From Actinoplanes derwentensis (GTDB taxonomy: Bacteria > Actinomycetota > Actinomycetes > Mycobacteriales > Micromonosporaceae), in contig NZ_LT629758.1 of assembly GCF_900104725.1 (NCBI RefSeq), positions 6,186,001 to 6,250,000 on the forward strand: a DNA stretch of 64,000 bases, written 5' to 3'. This document shows, piece by piece, positions 16,910 through 25,906 of this stretch. The notes beneath the pieces were generated by a model. The model saw only the letters and a program-made list of their open reading frames with translations, searched no databases and had not been told where the DNA came from. The translations under genes and the position numbers were made by a program. How positions within the stretch are numbered: position 1 is the first letter of the stretch; each line of letters begins with the position of its first letter.

Positions 16910-17889
16910 CGGGTGCCTCCGTCACGGCGGGCCGCGGTGATGGCGAAGACCGTCTGCTCCAGGGCGTAGCCCCGGTCCTCGGCGCCGCCCTTGACCGCGG
17001 CGTTGCAGTCGGCGGCGGCGCGCATGGCGTCGACCAGGCCTTCCGGGGTCCAGCCGCGGCTGCGGGCCTGTGCCTTCTCGATCTTCCACGCGGGCATGCC
17101 GAGGGAACTCGCCAGCTGATAAGGGTTGCCGCGGCCGGCAGAGGCGACCCGCGCGACGGTCCGGATGCCGTCGGCGAGGGCGTCGGCGATCGGCACCGGG
17201 TCGACACCGACGTGTAGGGCCCAGCGCAGGGCCTCCAGCGCGCCGGGCAGGTCGCCGACCATCGCGGCGTCGGCCACCGCGAAGCCGGTCACTTCGGCGC
17301 GGCCTTTGTAGTACCGCGCGACCACGGCTTCGGTGATCTTGCCGTCGGTGTCGGCGAGCAACTGCGAACAGGCGGCCGCGATCTCTCGCAGGTCGTTGCC
17401 GACCGCCTGGAGCAGCGCGGCCGCGGCGGACTCGTCACACCGGGCGCCATGCCGGCGGAACTCGTTGCGGACGAAAGCGGTGCGCTCGGTGTCCTTCTTG
17501 AACTTCATCACGGGCACGACCGTGGCTCCGGCCGCCCGCAGCCCGTCGGCGAACGCCTTGCCCTTGGCCCCGCCCACGTGCGTGACGATCAGGGTGACGT
17601 CGGGGTCGGGGTTCTTCGCATAGGCCAACAGGACGGTGCTGAGGTCTTTACGCACGTCCTGCCCGTTACGGATGGTGAGGACCCGGCGCCCACCGAACAG
17701 TGACGGGCTCAGCATCTCGGCGACCTCGCCGGGGACCAGTGAACCCGCCTCATAGTCCCGGACGTCCGCCCCGGGCTCGGCGGCCCGCGCAGCTTCGACC
17801 GCCTCGGCGACGGCACGAGCGGCGAGCAACTCCTCATCACCTTGGACGAGGAGCAGCGAGGGGGGCGGCGCGGCATTCACGTGCAACAT
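16906..17889 (-). CDS. holA: DNA polymerase III subunit delta
   Basis: 327 residues from ATG 17889; an in-frame GTG at 17925 would add 12 residues, and neither has a clear ribosome binding site. The N-terminal SLLLVQGDEELLAARAV matches the HolA start, where a Walker-like loop has degenerated. DPDVTLIVTHVGGAKGKAFADGLRAAGA and the C-terminal LRWALHVGVDPVPIADALA also fit the family. The delta subunit opens the sliding clamp in the clamp loader complex. Actinobacteria keep the order comEA-comEC-holA, seen here with a 320-bp gap after comEC. Confidence 0.93.
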   Translation of the reverse strand: MLHVNAAPPPSLLLVQGDEELLAARAVAEAVEAARAAEPGADVRDYEAGSLVPGEVAEMLSPSLFGGRRVLTIRNGQDVRKDLSTVLLAYAKNPDPDVTLIVTHVGGAKGKAFADGLRAAGATVVPVMKFKKDTERTAFVRNEFRRHGARCDESAAAALLQAVGNDLREIAAACSQLLADTDGKITEAVVARYYKGRAEVTGFAVADAAMVGDLPGALEALRWALHVGVDPVPIADALADGIRTVARVASAGRGNPYQLASSLGMPAWKIEKAQARSRGWTPEGLVDAMRAAADCNAAVKGGAEDRGYALEQTVFAITAARRDGGTR

Positions 17890-18130
17890 CGTCGCACGGG
17901 GTACCGACAGTTCCACGGGCCTCACTCGTTAGCGCAGGCCGCTGATCACCGAATGCGAAACCAGACATATCGGCGACCTGGCATGCCTGCACGCCCGTAC
18001 AGTCTCCTGCTCAGGCCTAACATGCCGGGTTGACATTTAGCCCAATTCGCTCTCTATTGAGACCCATCAGGCATAAAGTCCGCCCGCCCGAGTCCCCCTT
18101 CCGGGCGTGTCACCTCCGTCACTGCAACGA

Positions 18131-18192
18131 AATCACTGAGCGAATCACCGAGCGAACTCACTGAACGAATCACTAGGCGAACTCACTGAACG
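18131..18192. repeat. Five tandem copies of a 12-13 bp unit
   Basis: Units of the form AATCACTGAGCG, AATCACCGAGCG, AACTCACTGAACG, AATCACTAGGCG and AACTCACTGAACG follow one another. The array is in the gap between comEC and holA (17926-18246). The rest of that gap shows no gene or motif that I can support. Confidence 0.75.
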
Positions 18193-18246
18193 AAATCGCC
18201 GTGGTCGAACAACTACAACCGGTCACCGCGGCAGGGCCGAGCCGGT

Positions 18247-20613
18247 TCACTGTGGTGGATCACCTCGGCCCACCACGGCCAGACCGTTGCCGGCCACCAC
18301 CGCCGCGACGTCACCCGACTCGTCGGTGCGCAGGACTCGCGCGCCGCCCCGAGCAATCCGTGCGAGCAGTACCGGGTTCGGATGCCCGTAATCGTTGTCC
18401 CGCCCGACCGACACCAGCGCCACCGCGGGATCGACCGCGTCCAGCAGCACCAGCGATTGCAGGGCGCTCCCGTGATGGGCGACCTTCAGCACGTCCGATC
18501 GCAGTCCCGCCCCGAACGCGGCCGCCAGATCCTCCTGCTCCTCGGTCTCGGCGTCACCGAGCAGCAGGACCGACCGGCCACCGAGCACCGCCCGTACGAT
18601 CAGCGAATTGTTGTTGGGGTCCGAATTGGTCCCGCGTTTCGGCGTGATCGGCCCGAGGACCTCCAGTCGCAGGTCACCGATCGTCCAGGTCCATCCGGGG
18701 CCGGCCGGCCGCAGCGCGATCCCGGATCCGGCGGCGGCCGCTTCCACGGCGGCCCGGCCGCCGACGGGTTCCGGCCAGTCCGGGCCGATCACCGCGCCCA
18801 CCTCGCGGTCCCGGAACACGCCGGCCACCCCACCGATGTGGTCGGCGTGGTAGTGGCTGACGATCAGGATCGCTACCTGCCGGATGCCGAGACGGCGCAG
18901 GCAGTGGTCGATCGCGTTCGGTTCCGGCCCGGCGTCGACGACGACCGCCCGCCCGGGCCCGGCCGGCAGCACCACGGCGTCGCCCTGCCCGACGGCGCAG
19001 GCCACCACGAGCCAGCCGGGCGGCGGCCAGCCGGGGACGAGCAGTCGCACCGGCAGCGCACCGAGGATCGCGCCGAGGGCCACCACGGTCGCCAGGCGCC
19101 GGACTAGCGCCTGCCGCGCCGCGAACAGGAACGCCACCGTCAGCAGTGCGAGCAGTAACCCACCGAAGGCACCGTCCGGCCACGGCAGCGCCCCGGCCGG
19201 CACCCGGGCCCCGATACGAGCGATCAGGACCAGCCACTCGGTGGGCCAGTGGCCGATCCAGGCGATGAATTCGGCGGCCGCCGGCCACACCGGGGACAGC
19301 ACCGCCGCGGCCACCCCGAACAGCGTGGCCGGGGCGATCGCCGGAACCGCGACCAGGTTGGCCGGCAGCGCGACGAGACTGACGGTGCCGGAGATCGCCG
19401 CGACCACCGGGCTACAGGCGATCTGGGCCGCGGCCGGTACCGCCAGCGCCTCCGCCATCCCGGCCGGGCAGCCCCGGCGCCGGAGCCCGTCCCGCCAGAC
19501 CGGGGCGATCAGCAGCAGACCGGCGGTGGCGAGCACCGACAGCGCGAAACCCGGATCGGACGCCAGCTCCGGATCGGCGATCAGCAGCACCGCGGCGCCC
19601 GCCGCCAGCGCGGGAACCGCCGCCCGGGGCCGCCCGGTGGCCAGCCCCAGCAGCCCGATCGCGCCCATCGCCGCAGCCCGGATCACGCTGGGTGACGGCC
19701 GGGCCAGGATGACGAACCCGGCCAGCGCCACCACGCACAGGATCGCGCAGAGCACCGGCCCGGCACCGGCCCGCCGCACCACGAACAGGACGACACCGAC
19801 GACGATCGCGACATTGGTTCCGGAGACCGCGGTCAGGTGCGTCATCCCGGTCGTACGGAAATCCTCCTCCAATCCCGGGTCGAGCCGGCTGGTGTCACCG
19901 ACCACCAGTCCCGGAAGCAACCCGCCGGAGTCGTCCGGCAGTGGCTCGCAGGCCCGCTGCAGTCCGGCCCGCAGCACACCCGCCGCGCGCTGCGCCCACG
20001 ACGGGCGGCCGGTCAGGACGGGTGCCTTGCGCACCGAGAGGACCGCGGCCCGCAGGTCACCGGGCCTCGGTGGCATGAGCCGCCCGGTCGCGGTGACCCG
20101 TTGGCCCGGAAGTAGTCCGCGCCATCCCGGGTCCGATCCCAGCACCAACCCACGCGCGGACAGCCGGATCGGCGCGGCGTCCTCCGCGACGACGGTCTCT
20201 AGGTCGACGGCGACGAGATAGGTGGGCGGCCCGGCCGTCGCCGCCAAGGCTCGCGGGTCGTCTCGCACCACCATTTCGGCTTGTACGGTGGCCCCGCTCC
20301 GGACCAGCCCGGCCAGCACCGGAGCCTCCCGGACCGACACCCGGGCCGCCGTGGCGAGAGCCCCGCAGCCGGCCCCGAGCACCACCGCCACCGCGATCCA
20401 CCGGCCGGCCCGCACCCACCAGCCGTCCGGCCGGGCCCGGATCATCGGGGCCAGGACCAGTGACGCCGCGATCGTCAGCCCGGCGGCGCCGACCGCCAGT
20501 CCCCCGCCGGCCGGCAGGTGGAGCGCGCCCAGAGCCGCGAGCCAGAGACCCACCGTGAACCCGGCCAGCCGTAGGTCAGGCACCTTTCCCGGCTCAGGAC
20601 TCACCCCGCGCAT
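18247..20613 (-). CDS. comEC: ComEC/Rec2 family competence protein (DNA uptake channel)
   Basis: 788 residues from ATG 20613, whose A is shared with the comEA TGA stop. The N-terminal part has several membrane helices and a DUF4131-like region. The central Competence domain has many helices (FRTTGMTHLTAVSGTNVAI is a family hallmark). The C-terminal third is a metallo-beta-lactamase domain with AVGQGDAVVLPAGPG and SHYHADHIGG (about residues 580-590). ComEC forms the inner-membrane channel for single-stranded DNA. The open frame extends to 21243 on paper, but that part overlaps comEA and is not homologous. Confidence 0.95.
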   Translation of the reverse strand: MRGVSPEPGKVPDLRLAGFTVGLWLAALGALHLPAGGGLAVGAAGLTIAASLVLAPMIRARPDGWWVRAGRWIAVAVVLGAGCGALATAARVSVREAPVLAGLVRSGATVQAEMVVRDDPRALAATAGPPTYLVAVDLETVVAEDAAPIRLSARGLVLGSDPGWRGLLPGQRVTATGRLMPPRPGDLRAAVLSVRKAPVLTGRPSWAQRAAGVLRAGLQRACEPLPDDSGGLLPGLVVGDTSRLDPGLEEDFRTTGMTHLTAVSGTNVAIVVGVVLFVVRRAGAGPVLCAILCVVALAGFVILARPSPSVIRAAAMGAIGLLGLATGRPRAAVPALAAGAAVLLIADPELASDPGFALSVLATAGLLLIAPVWRDGLRRRGCPAGMAEALAVPAAAQIACSPVVAAISGTVSLVALPANLVAVPAIAPATLFGVAAAVLSPVWPAAAEFIAWIGHWPTEWLVLIARIGARVPAGALPWPDGAFGGLLLALLTVAFLFAARQALVRRLATVVALGAILGALPVRLLVPGWPPPGWLVVACAVGQGDAVVLPAGPGRAVVVDAGPEPNAIDHCLRRLGIRQVAILIVSHYHADHIGGVAGVFRDREVGAVIGPDWPEPVGGRAAVEAAAAGSGIALRPAGPGWTWTIGDLRLEVLGPITPKRGTNSDPNNNSLIVRAVLGGRSVLLLGDAETEEQEDLAAAFGAGLRSDVLKVAHHGSALQSLVLLDAVDPAVALVSVGRDNDYGHPNPVLLARIARGGARVLRTDESGDVAAVVAGNGLAVVGRGDPPQ

Positions 20614-21779
20614 CAGATCGTCACCAGGTCTTTGAGCTGCTCGTAGCGGGAATCCCCGATCCCGTCCACCTTCCGCAGATCGCTCACCGCCTTGAATCCG
20701 CCCTGGGATTCCCGGGCGTCGAGGATTCGCTGGGCGAGCACCGGCCCCACGCCGGGCAGGCCGTCCAGATCCGTGAGGGTGGCGGTGTTGAGGTTCACCA
20801 GCGAGCCACCGGTGCCGGGTGCGCCGGTGCCCGCGGCCGGCCCGGTCGTCGTGCCGGGCGGCGGGGTGACCCCCACCATGATCAGTTCGCCGTCGGTGAC
20901 CCGCCGGGCGAGGTTGAGCATGGCCACGTCGACGCCGGGTTCCGCCCCGCCGGCCGCTTCCAGCGCGTCCGCGACCCGCGCTCCGGGGCTGAGACGGACC
21001 AGCCCGGGCCGGCGCACTTTCCCACCGACCGCGACCACCACCTCGACGACCGAGGGGACCGGGGTCTGAACCGCGCCGGACGCACCGATGACGGCCGTGA
21101 CGGTCCCGCCCGGATCGGCCACCACATCGTCGAGCCGGGGCCGTGACCGCCATGCCAGAAAGGCCGCCACCAGCACGACGACCACCGCCACTGCGGCCAG
21201 CGCCCGCACCCCGGGCCGACCGGGATCGAAAGCGTCCAGCCATTGCCGCCGCCCATTCTCGAAGGCTCCGGCCGAACTCAATCCGGGCCCACCGGAGTCG
21301 GCCTCACCGTCCTCCCACTGCCCGGGGAAGCCGGGAAGACCCCCGGAGACCACCGAGGAGGAAGGCGCAGGAGAAACCGGGCCGGGAGTGACAGCGCGGA
21401 CCGCCCCGGTGGCATCCCACGGATAGGCCGGCCCGGACACCGGCATCACCCCGAAAGGCTCACCCGAAGAGCCGCCGGAGCCGCCCCCGAACCGCCCGCC
21501 GCCCCCGGCGGCCAACACCCCCGACGACGGAAATCCACCTGGCGGAGAGCCACCCGGCGGACCCTCCCCGAAAGGGGACAGATCCTCCTCCTCCGCAGCC
21601 CAGGCAGGCACGATGTCCGCCCACTCCAGCGGCCCGGACTCGGGCACCGCCCGTCGGCGCGCGCCGTCGTCGAGCACCGCCCGCAGCCGCGCTCCCACGA
21701 CGTCACCGCTATCCTTCGCCTCTCGCACGGCCCGACCGTAGGAACTTCCCGGTTCCCCCGCTCGCGGCCCTGTGGACAA
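20613..21779 (-). CDS. comEA: ComEA family DNA-binding protein
   Basis: 388 residues from a TTG at 21779. The first 195 residues are a Gly/Pro-rich cytoplasmic tail. One membrane helix follows (about 203-220, ALAAVAVVVVLVAAFLAW), then an SLBB domain (VVVAVGGKVRRPGLVRLSPGARVADALEAAGG). The helix-hairpin-helix region at the C-terminus has VNLNTATLTDLDGLPGVGPVLAQRI. ComEA binds incoming double-stranded DNA outside the membrane and feeds ComEC. The two genes overlap by one base. The tail is longer than in most ComEA proteins. Confidence 0.94.
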   Translation of the reverse strand: MSTGPRAGEPGSSYGRAVREAKDSGDVVGARLRAVLDDGARRRAVPESGPLEWADIVPAWAAEEEDLSPFGEGPPGGSPPGGFPSSGVLAAGGGGRFGGGSGGSSGEPFGVMPVSGPAYPWDATGAVRAVTPGPVSPAPSSSVVSGGLPGFPGQWEDGEADSGGPGLSSAGAFENGRRQWLDAFDPGRPGVRALAAVAVVVVLVAAFLAWRSRPRLDDVVADPGGTVTAVIGASGAVQTPVPSVVEVVVAVGGKVRRPGLVRLSPGARVADALEAAGGAEPGVDVAMLNLARRVTDGELIMVGVTPPPGTTTGPAAGTGAPGTGGSLVNLNTATLTDLDGLPGVGPVLAQRILDARESQGGFKAVSDLRKVDGIGDSRYEQLKDLVTI

Positions 21780-21811
21780 CCCGGCACTGTGGATGAGCGA
21801 GGAACCGACAA

Positions 21812-22576
21812 GTGATCTCCACCGAGGCTCTGGCCACTGCCGTGCTCCGGCTCTGTGCCGCGGGCTGTGTATTCGCCGAGGACGAGGCGGAGGTCCTGCG
21901 GGAGGCCGCCGTCGACGACGGCGCGCTGGATCTGCTGGTGTCCCGGCGGGCCACCGGTGAACCCTTGGAGCAGGTGGTCGGCTGGGCGGACTTCGGCGGG
22001 GTACGCGTACGGCTGAGTCCCGGTGTCTTCGTCCCCCGGGTCCGCAGTGAGCTGCTGGTGAATCTCGCCGCCACCGAGGTGGGCGGGGTGGTCGTCGATC
22101 TGTGCTGCGGTTCGGGGGCGCTGGGCCTGGCTCTCCGCCGGCGCCGGCCGGACATCGTGCTGCACGCGGCCGATCTGGATCCGCGGGCGGTGGCCTGCGC
22201 CCGGGCGAACCTGGACGGGAACGTGTATCAGGGCGACCTGTTCCGGGCCCTACCGAACACGTTGCGGGGGCGGGTGGACGTACTGCTGGCGAACGTCCCT
22301 TACGTCGCGACCCGCCATCTCCCGTTCCTGCCCGCCGAGGCCCGCGACCACGAGCCGCGCTCGGCCCTGGACGGTGGCGACGACGGCCTGGCGATCTTCC
22401 GGCGGGTGGCTGCGGAGGCTTCCCGCTGGTTGTCCCCCGGTGGCCTGCTGATCTCCGAGATCACTGAGGCGCAGACGACGGCGGCGATCGACGCGGTCAC
22501 CGGTCATGGATTGACGGCCACGGTCATGACCGACGATGATCTCGACGCCCGCGCGATCCTGGCGCGATATCTGTAA
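21812..22576 (+). CDS. PrmC-related putative protein N5-glutamine methyltransferase
   Basis: 254 residues from GTG 21812, with GAGGA upstream. It has a PrmC-like organisation: a helical N-terminal part, then FVPRVRSELLVNLA, the SAM loop VVVDLCCGSGALGLAL and the motif LLANVPYVA. True PrmC has NPPY at this place; NVPY suggests a substrate other than release factors, as in the separate PrmC-related family of actinobacteria. EPRSALDGGDDGL near the end matches PrmC closely. It diverges from comEA with 32 bp between. Confidence 0.85.
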   Translation: MISTEALATAVLRLCAAGCVFAEDEAEVLREAAVDDGALDLLVSRRATGEPLEQVVGWADFGGVRVRLSPGVFVPRVRSELLVNLAATEVGGVVVDLCCGSGALGLALRRRRPDIVLHAADLDPRAVACARANLDGNVYQGDLFRALPNTLRGRVDVLLANVPYVATRHLPFLPAEARDHEPRSALDGGDDGLAIFRRVAAEASRWLSPGGLLISEITEAQTTAAIDAVTGHGLTATVMTDDDLDARAILARYL

Positions 22577-22612
22577 ATAAAGTACACAAAACGACCGGAG
22601 AGAAGGACCCCG

Positions 22613-23584
22613 GTGGGCCTGCTGCGTAGAATCGCCCGCGTCCGGCTGGCCGGCCGGATGCTGCGCCGTCTGCGCCGTGCCGGCGTTCCGGACGCCCGCT
22701 ACCTGTCCCGCCCGTTCGAGGTGCGGTTCACCGCGCCGGGCGACACCGAGCCCACCATCCTGCCGCTGGCCCCGTTCCTGGCCCGGCAGCGGTCGCTGGA
22801 CGATCTGATCGCGGAGTTGCTGCGGGTTCCGGTGTCGTGGCGGGAGGCCGCGCCGATGCTGCGGCCGGTGTTGCGCGGTGCGGCGCCGGGAGCGCCGTTG
22901 AGCCGCCCGGCGTTGCCGTTCCTGTCCGAGTTCGTGGTGGTCGATCAACCCGACACGATGACGTACGTCACCCCGGCCCAGTCCGCGACCTGGCACTCGT
23001 CGAAGGACCGGATCTTCGCCACCGCCCGGGCCAACCTGACCGGCGCGGTGCTGCACGGTTCGGCGACGACGGTGCGTTTCGTCGATGACGGCAACGCCTA
23101 CTGGACGTCACATCTGCTATTGCCGGGCTGGCTGGGCCGCTTGTCGGAGCAGGTCGGCGGTGTTCCGGTGGCGTTCGCTCCGGAGCGGGGCACGTTACTG
23201 GTGACGGCCGACGACGGCCCGCATCTGGTGGCGCTGTTCGCCGAGGCGGAGCTGTTGTTCGCGAGGTCGCCGCACCGGCTGAGCCCGATGGCGTACGTGA
23301 GCGATGAGAACGGCTGCACGATCCCGTACCGGAGCGAGAAGCTGTACCGCACGGTCCGGCGAGCGGAGAGTCTGCTGGCCATTCACGAGTACGCCGCCCA
23401 GGGCGTCACGTTGACGCTGGTGGACGGCTGGCGTACCCGGGCGGTGTGGCCGAAGGACGGGCCGGTCCTGTTGCCGGAGGCCGACGAGGTCCTGATCGGT
23501 GACGAGGTCGTGCCTTGGGCGGATCTGCTGCCGCGCCTGACCCGTACCGATCACGAGCCGCCGCGGTGGGCACCACGGGAATGA
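22613..23584 (+). CDS. Conserved hypothetical protein
   Basis: 323 residues from GTG 22613, with AGAAGGA upstream. The only strongly patterned parts are FLSEFVVVDQPDTMTYVTPAQSATW, ARANL and SEKLYRTVRRAE, which look conserved and vaguely recall the DUF1444 family. No signal peptide or membrane helix is evident, and the N-terminus is very Arg-rich. I do not recognise the function. The 36-bp gap before it is unusually AT-rich. The last 34 bases overlap the convergent degV gene. Confidence 0.7.
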   Translation: MGLLRRIARVRLAGRMLRRLRRAGVPDARYLSRPFEVRFTAPGDTEPTILPLAPFLARQRSLDDLIAELLRVPVSWREAAPMLRPVLRGAAPGAPLSRPALPFLSEFVVVDQPDTMTYVTPAQSATWHSSKDRIFATARANLTGAVLHGSATTVRFVDDGNAYWTSHLLLPGWLGRLSEQVGGVPVAFAPERGTLLVTADDGPHLVALFAEAELLFARSPHRLSPMAYVSDENGCTIPYRSEKLYRTVRRAESLLAIHEYAAQGVTLTLVDGWRTRAVWPKDGPVLLPEADEVLIGDEVVPWADLLPRLTRTDHEPPRWAPRE

Positions 23585-24417
23585 ACGACGACCCCGGCCA
23601 GTCCGGGGCCGGTGTGCGCGGCGACCACCGCACCCACCTCGGTGAGGTAGCAGTCGCGCAGCCGGTCGCCGAGCCGGTCGCCGAGCGCACCGACCAGGGC
23701 CGACGCCCGGTCGGGGGTGCCCAGGTGGTGAACGGCCACGTCGGCCTCGCCGTCGCCGGCCGCTTCGACGGCCAGATCGACGAGGCGGGTGAGGGCCCGC
23801 CCGGCGGTGCGGACCCGGTCCCGGACGGTGATCGCGCCGTTCTCCACGTGCAGGATCGGCTTGACCGAGAGGGCGGTGCCGAGCAGCGCCGAGGCGGCCC
23901 CGATCCGGCCGCCGCGGCGCAGGAACTCCAGGGTGTCGACGTAGAACAGGGTGGTCACCCGGCCGGCCACCGCGAACGCCGCCCGGGTGACCGCTTCCAG
24001 GTCGTGGCCGTCACGGGCGGCCGCGGCGGCGGCCAGCGCGGGAAAGCCGAGTCCCATCGCGGCGGTGCCGCTGTCGACGACCCGCACCCGGGGACCGACC
24101 TCGGCGGCGGCGAGTTGGGCGGCCTCGTAGGTGCCGGACAGTTTGGCGGACAGGTGCACCGAGACGACACCGTCGGCCCCGGCGTCGAGCAGGCGACGGT
24201 ACTGCGTGACGAACTGGGCGGGAGCCGGCCGGGACGTACTGACGGCGGCCCGGCGCGCGGTGAGCGCCCGGGCCACCTCGGCCGGGGAGACCTCCAGGCC
24301 CTCGAGGCCGTCCCAGCCGTTGATCACGACGGTGAGCGGCACGATGGTCAGGTCATACATGCCGTTCAGTTCGGCCGGCAGGTACGCGGTGGAGTCGGTC
24401 ACAACCGCGATGGTCAT
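23551..24417 (-). CDS. DegV family fatty acid-binding protein
   Basis: 288 residues. The N-terminal IAVVTDSTAYLP, the STSRPAPAQF segment, the HLSAKLSGTYEAAQLAA stretch and VVDSGTAAMGLGF are DegV signatures, and TLEFLRRGGRIG follows in the C-terminal half. DegV proteins (FakB type) bind acyl chains and can present them to a fatty acid kinase. No FakA partner is visible in the window. The ATG looks leaderless, with TACCTT ending 6 nt before it. The 3' end overlaps the preceding convergent gene by 34 bp. Confidence 0.93.
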   Translation of the reverse strand: MTIAVVTDSTAYLPAELNGMYDLTIVPLTVVINGWDGLEGLEVSPAEVARALTARRAAVSTSRPAPAQFVTQYRRLLDAGADGVVSVHLSAKLSGTYEAAQLAAAEVGPRVRVVDSGTAAMGLGFPALAAAAAARDGHDLEAVTRAAFAVAGRVTTLFYVDTLEFLRRGGRIGAASALLGTALSVKPILHVENGAITVRDRVRTAGRALTRLVDLAVEAAGDGEADVAVHHLGTPDRASALVGALGDRLGDRLRDCYLTEVGAVVAAHTGPGLAGVVVHSRGAHRGGS

Positions 24418-24423
24418 GCAGGC

Positions 24424-24429
24424 AAGGTA
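24424..24429 (-). promoter_or_regulatory. Candidate -10 element (TACCTT), leaderless promoter of the degV gene
   Basis: TACCTT on the minus strand ends 6 nt before the ATG at 24417. Confidence 0.35.
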
Positions 24430-24435
24430 CTCGAT

Positions 24436-24840
24436 TCAGTGCACGGTGACCGAGGAGACCACGAACGGCTGCCCCTGCATGCAGGTGGTCATCAGGCCGG
24501 ACTGGGCCTTGCCGACCACGGTGACCCGGGCACCGTCCTGGATCGACGCGCGCAACTTGTCGTCTCGGATGATCAGCAGGTGGTCGCCGGTGCCGTCCTT
24601 GAGGAGCAGACATTTCGCCTCGACCCCGGCGCTCACGGTGCCGGTGAGAGTCACCGAACCCGGCTCCGGCGAAGCAGAAGCCGAGGCCGAATAGGGAGCG
24701 GTGGACGGCTCAGCGGTGGTACCCGAGGTCGAGAAGGCAGGCTCGGGGGCACCGCCGGCGTCGATGGGGGCGTTGTTCGCGCAACCGGCGATGAGCGCCA
24801 GGAGCAGCGCGGCGGGGACGACGGCCTTACGGATCTGCAT
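24436..24840 (-). CDS. Small lipoprotein, unknown function
   Basis: 134 residues. A signal sequence MQIRKAVVPAALLLALIAGC ends in the lipobox LIAGC, with the modified cysteine at residue 20. A Ser/Thr/Pro/Ala-rich linker (about residues 21-62) tethers a C-terminal beta-rich domain (VTLTGTVSAGVEAKCLLLKDG through VVSSVTVH) that looks like a small OB-fold. Two cysteines in that domain (CLLLKD and TTCMQG) could pair. The function is unknown. Confidence 0.85.
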   Translation of the reverse strand: MQIRKAVVPAALLLALIAGCANNAPIDAGGAPEPAFSTSGTTAEPSTAPYSASASASPEPGSVTLTGTVSAGVEAKCLLLKDGTGDHLLIIRDDKLRASIQDGARVTVVGKAQSGLMTTCMQGQPFVVSSVTVH

Positions 24841-24875
24841 GGTGGTGAGACGTTACCGGAGCCGGCTCGGTTCCA

Positions 24876-25475
24876 TCAGGCGAAGACCCCGGCGTTGTAC
24901 GACGTGAGCTTCCACCCGCGGGACTCGTCATGGTTCAACTCGGCCCAGTGACAGTTCGCCAGCCCGCGCAGGGTGCGCATCTCCTCCCGCCGCCAGCCGA
25001 GCAGGTGACCGATGCCCTGCCGGGCCGCACCGCCGTGGGTGGCGACCACGACGGTGCCGCCGAGACGGGACGCGTCCTGCAGCGCATCGGAGACCCGCTT
25101 GCCGAGATCGTCGAGGGTCTCCACGCCACCGCCGACGACGTCCGCACCGGCGGTCCACCGGGCGTGCTCGTCGGGCCGCGAGGTGGAGATCTCGGCCATC
25201 GTGAGGCCCTGCCACTCGCCGAAGTAACGCTCACGCAGCCGCTGGTCGGGCCGGATGGTCAGCCCGGTGCGGGTGGCGAGCGCGGTGGCGGTGTCGAAGG
25301 CCCGGCTCAGGTCGCTGGCGACGATCGCGGCCGGGGCCAGGCGGACCAGCAGCTCGGCGGCGGCGTCGGCCTGATCCCGGCCCCGATCGTTGAGCGGGAT
25401 GTCGGTCTGGCCCTGCACGCGGGAGCCGGCGTTCCAGTCGGTGTTGCCGTGCCGCCAGACGATGAGGCGGGTCAC
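24876..25475 (-). CDS. Histidine phosphatase family protein, probably glucosyl-3-phosphoglycerate phosphatase-like
   Basis: 199 residues. The catalytic histidine lies in LIVWRHGNTDWNAGSRVQGQTDIPL; the usual RHGE/RHGQ is RHGN here. The second histidine is in VVATHGGAARQG. The ATG overlaps the rsfS stop by 4 bp. In mycobacteria the gene directly after nadD and rsfS encodes the glucosyl-3-phosphoglycerate phosphatase GpgP, and the N-terminal GSRxQGQ.D match supports orthology. The family also includes cofactor-dependent mutases, so the substrate is inferred from synteny. Confidence 0.85.
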   Translation of the reverse strand: MTRLIVWRHGNTDWNAGSRVQGQTDIPLNDRGRDQADAAAELLVRLAPAAIVASDLSRAFDTATALATRTGLTIRPDQRLRERYFGEWQGLTMAEISTSRPDEHARWTAGADVVGGGVETLDDLGKRVSDALQDASRLGGTVVVATHGGAARQGIGHLLGWRREEMRTLRGLANCHWAELNHDESRGWKLTSYNAGVFA

Positions 25476-25867
25476 TGGGCTTCGGCGCCGGCTTCGGCCA
25501 GGTCGCGGTCGACGAACGGGATGATCGGGCAGTCCTTCCAGAGCTTGTCGAGGGCGTAGAACTCGCGCTCCTCGTCGTGCTGGACGTGCACCACGATGTC
25601 GTGGAAGTCGAGCAGCACCCAGCGGCCCTGCTGGTGGCCTTCACGGCGCTCCGGCTTGGCCTTCTCCGGCAGGTTGAGCAGTGCTTCCTCGATGGCGTCG
25701 ACGACTGCCATGACCTGGCGCTCGTTGGAGGCCGAGGCGATGACGAACGCGTCGGTGATGTAGAGCTGATCGCCGACGTCGATGACGGTGATGTCGTGCG
25801 CCTTCTTGTCCGCGGCGGCCTGTGCGGCGGCCATGGCCAGTTCGAGTGCGCGTTCGGTGACGGGCAA
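25472..25867 (-). CDS. rsfS: Ribosome silencing factor RsfS
   Basis: 131 residues from TTG 25867, with a G-rich ribosome binding site. The central part (ITVIDVGDQLYITDAFVIASASNERQV, then EGHQQGRWVLLDFHDIVVHVQHDEEREFY) is the RsfS/Iojap domain. RsfS binds L14 on the 50S subunit and blocks subunit joining under starvation. It lies between nadD and the phosphatase gene, with the usual actinobacterial order. Confidence 0.96.
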   Translation of the reverse strand: MPVTERALELAMAAAQAAADKKAHDITVIDVGDQLYITDAFVIASASNERQVMAVVDAIEEALLNLPEKAKPERREGHQQGRWVLLDFHDIVVHVQHDEEREFYALDKLWKDCPIIPFVDRDLAEAGAEAQ

Positions 25868-25906
25868 AGGGGTCCCCTCGGTCGGGTGGTCAGGACGTCA
25901 AGCGTC

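Noticed and set aside
20614..21243. N-terminal extension of ComEC to 21243
   Set aside because: Lies fully inside comEA and is not membrane-like. The ATG sharing a base with the comEA stop is the natural start.
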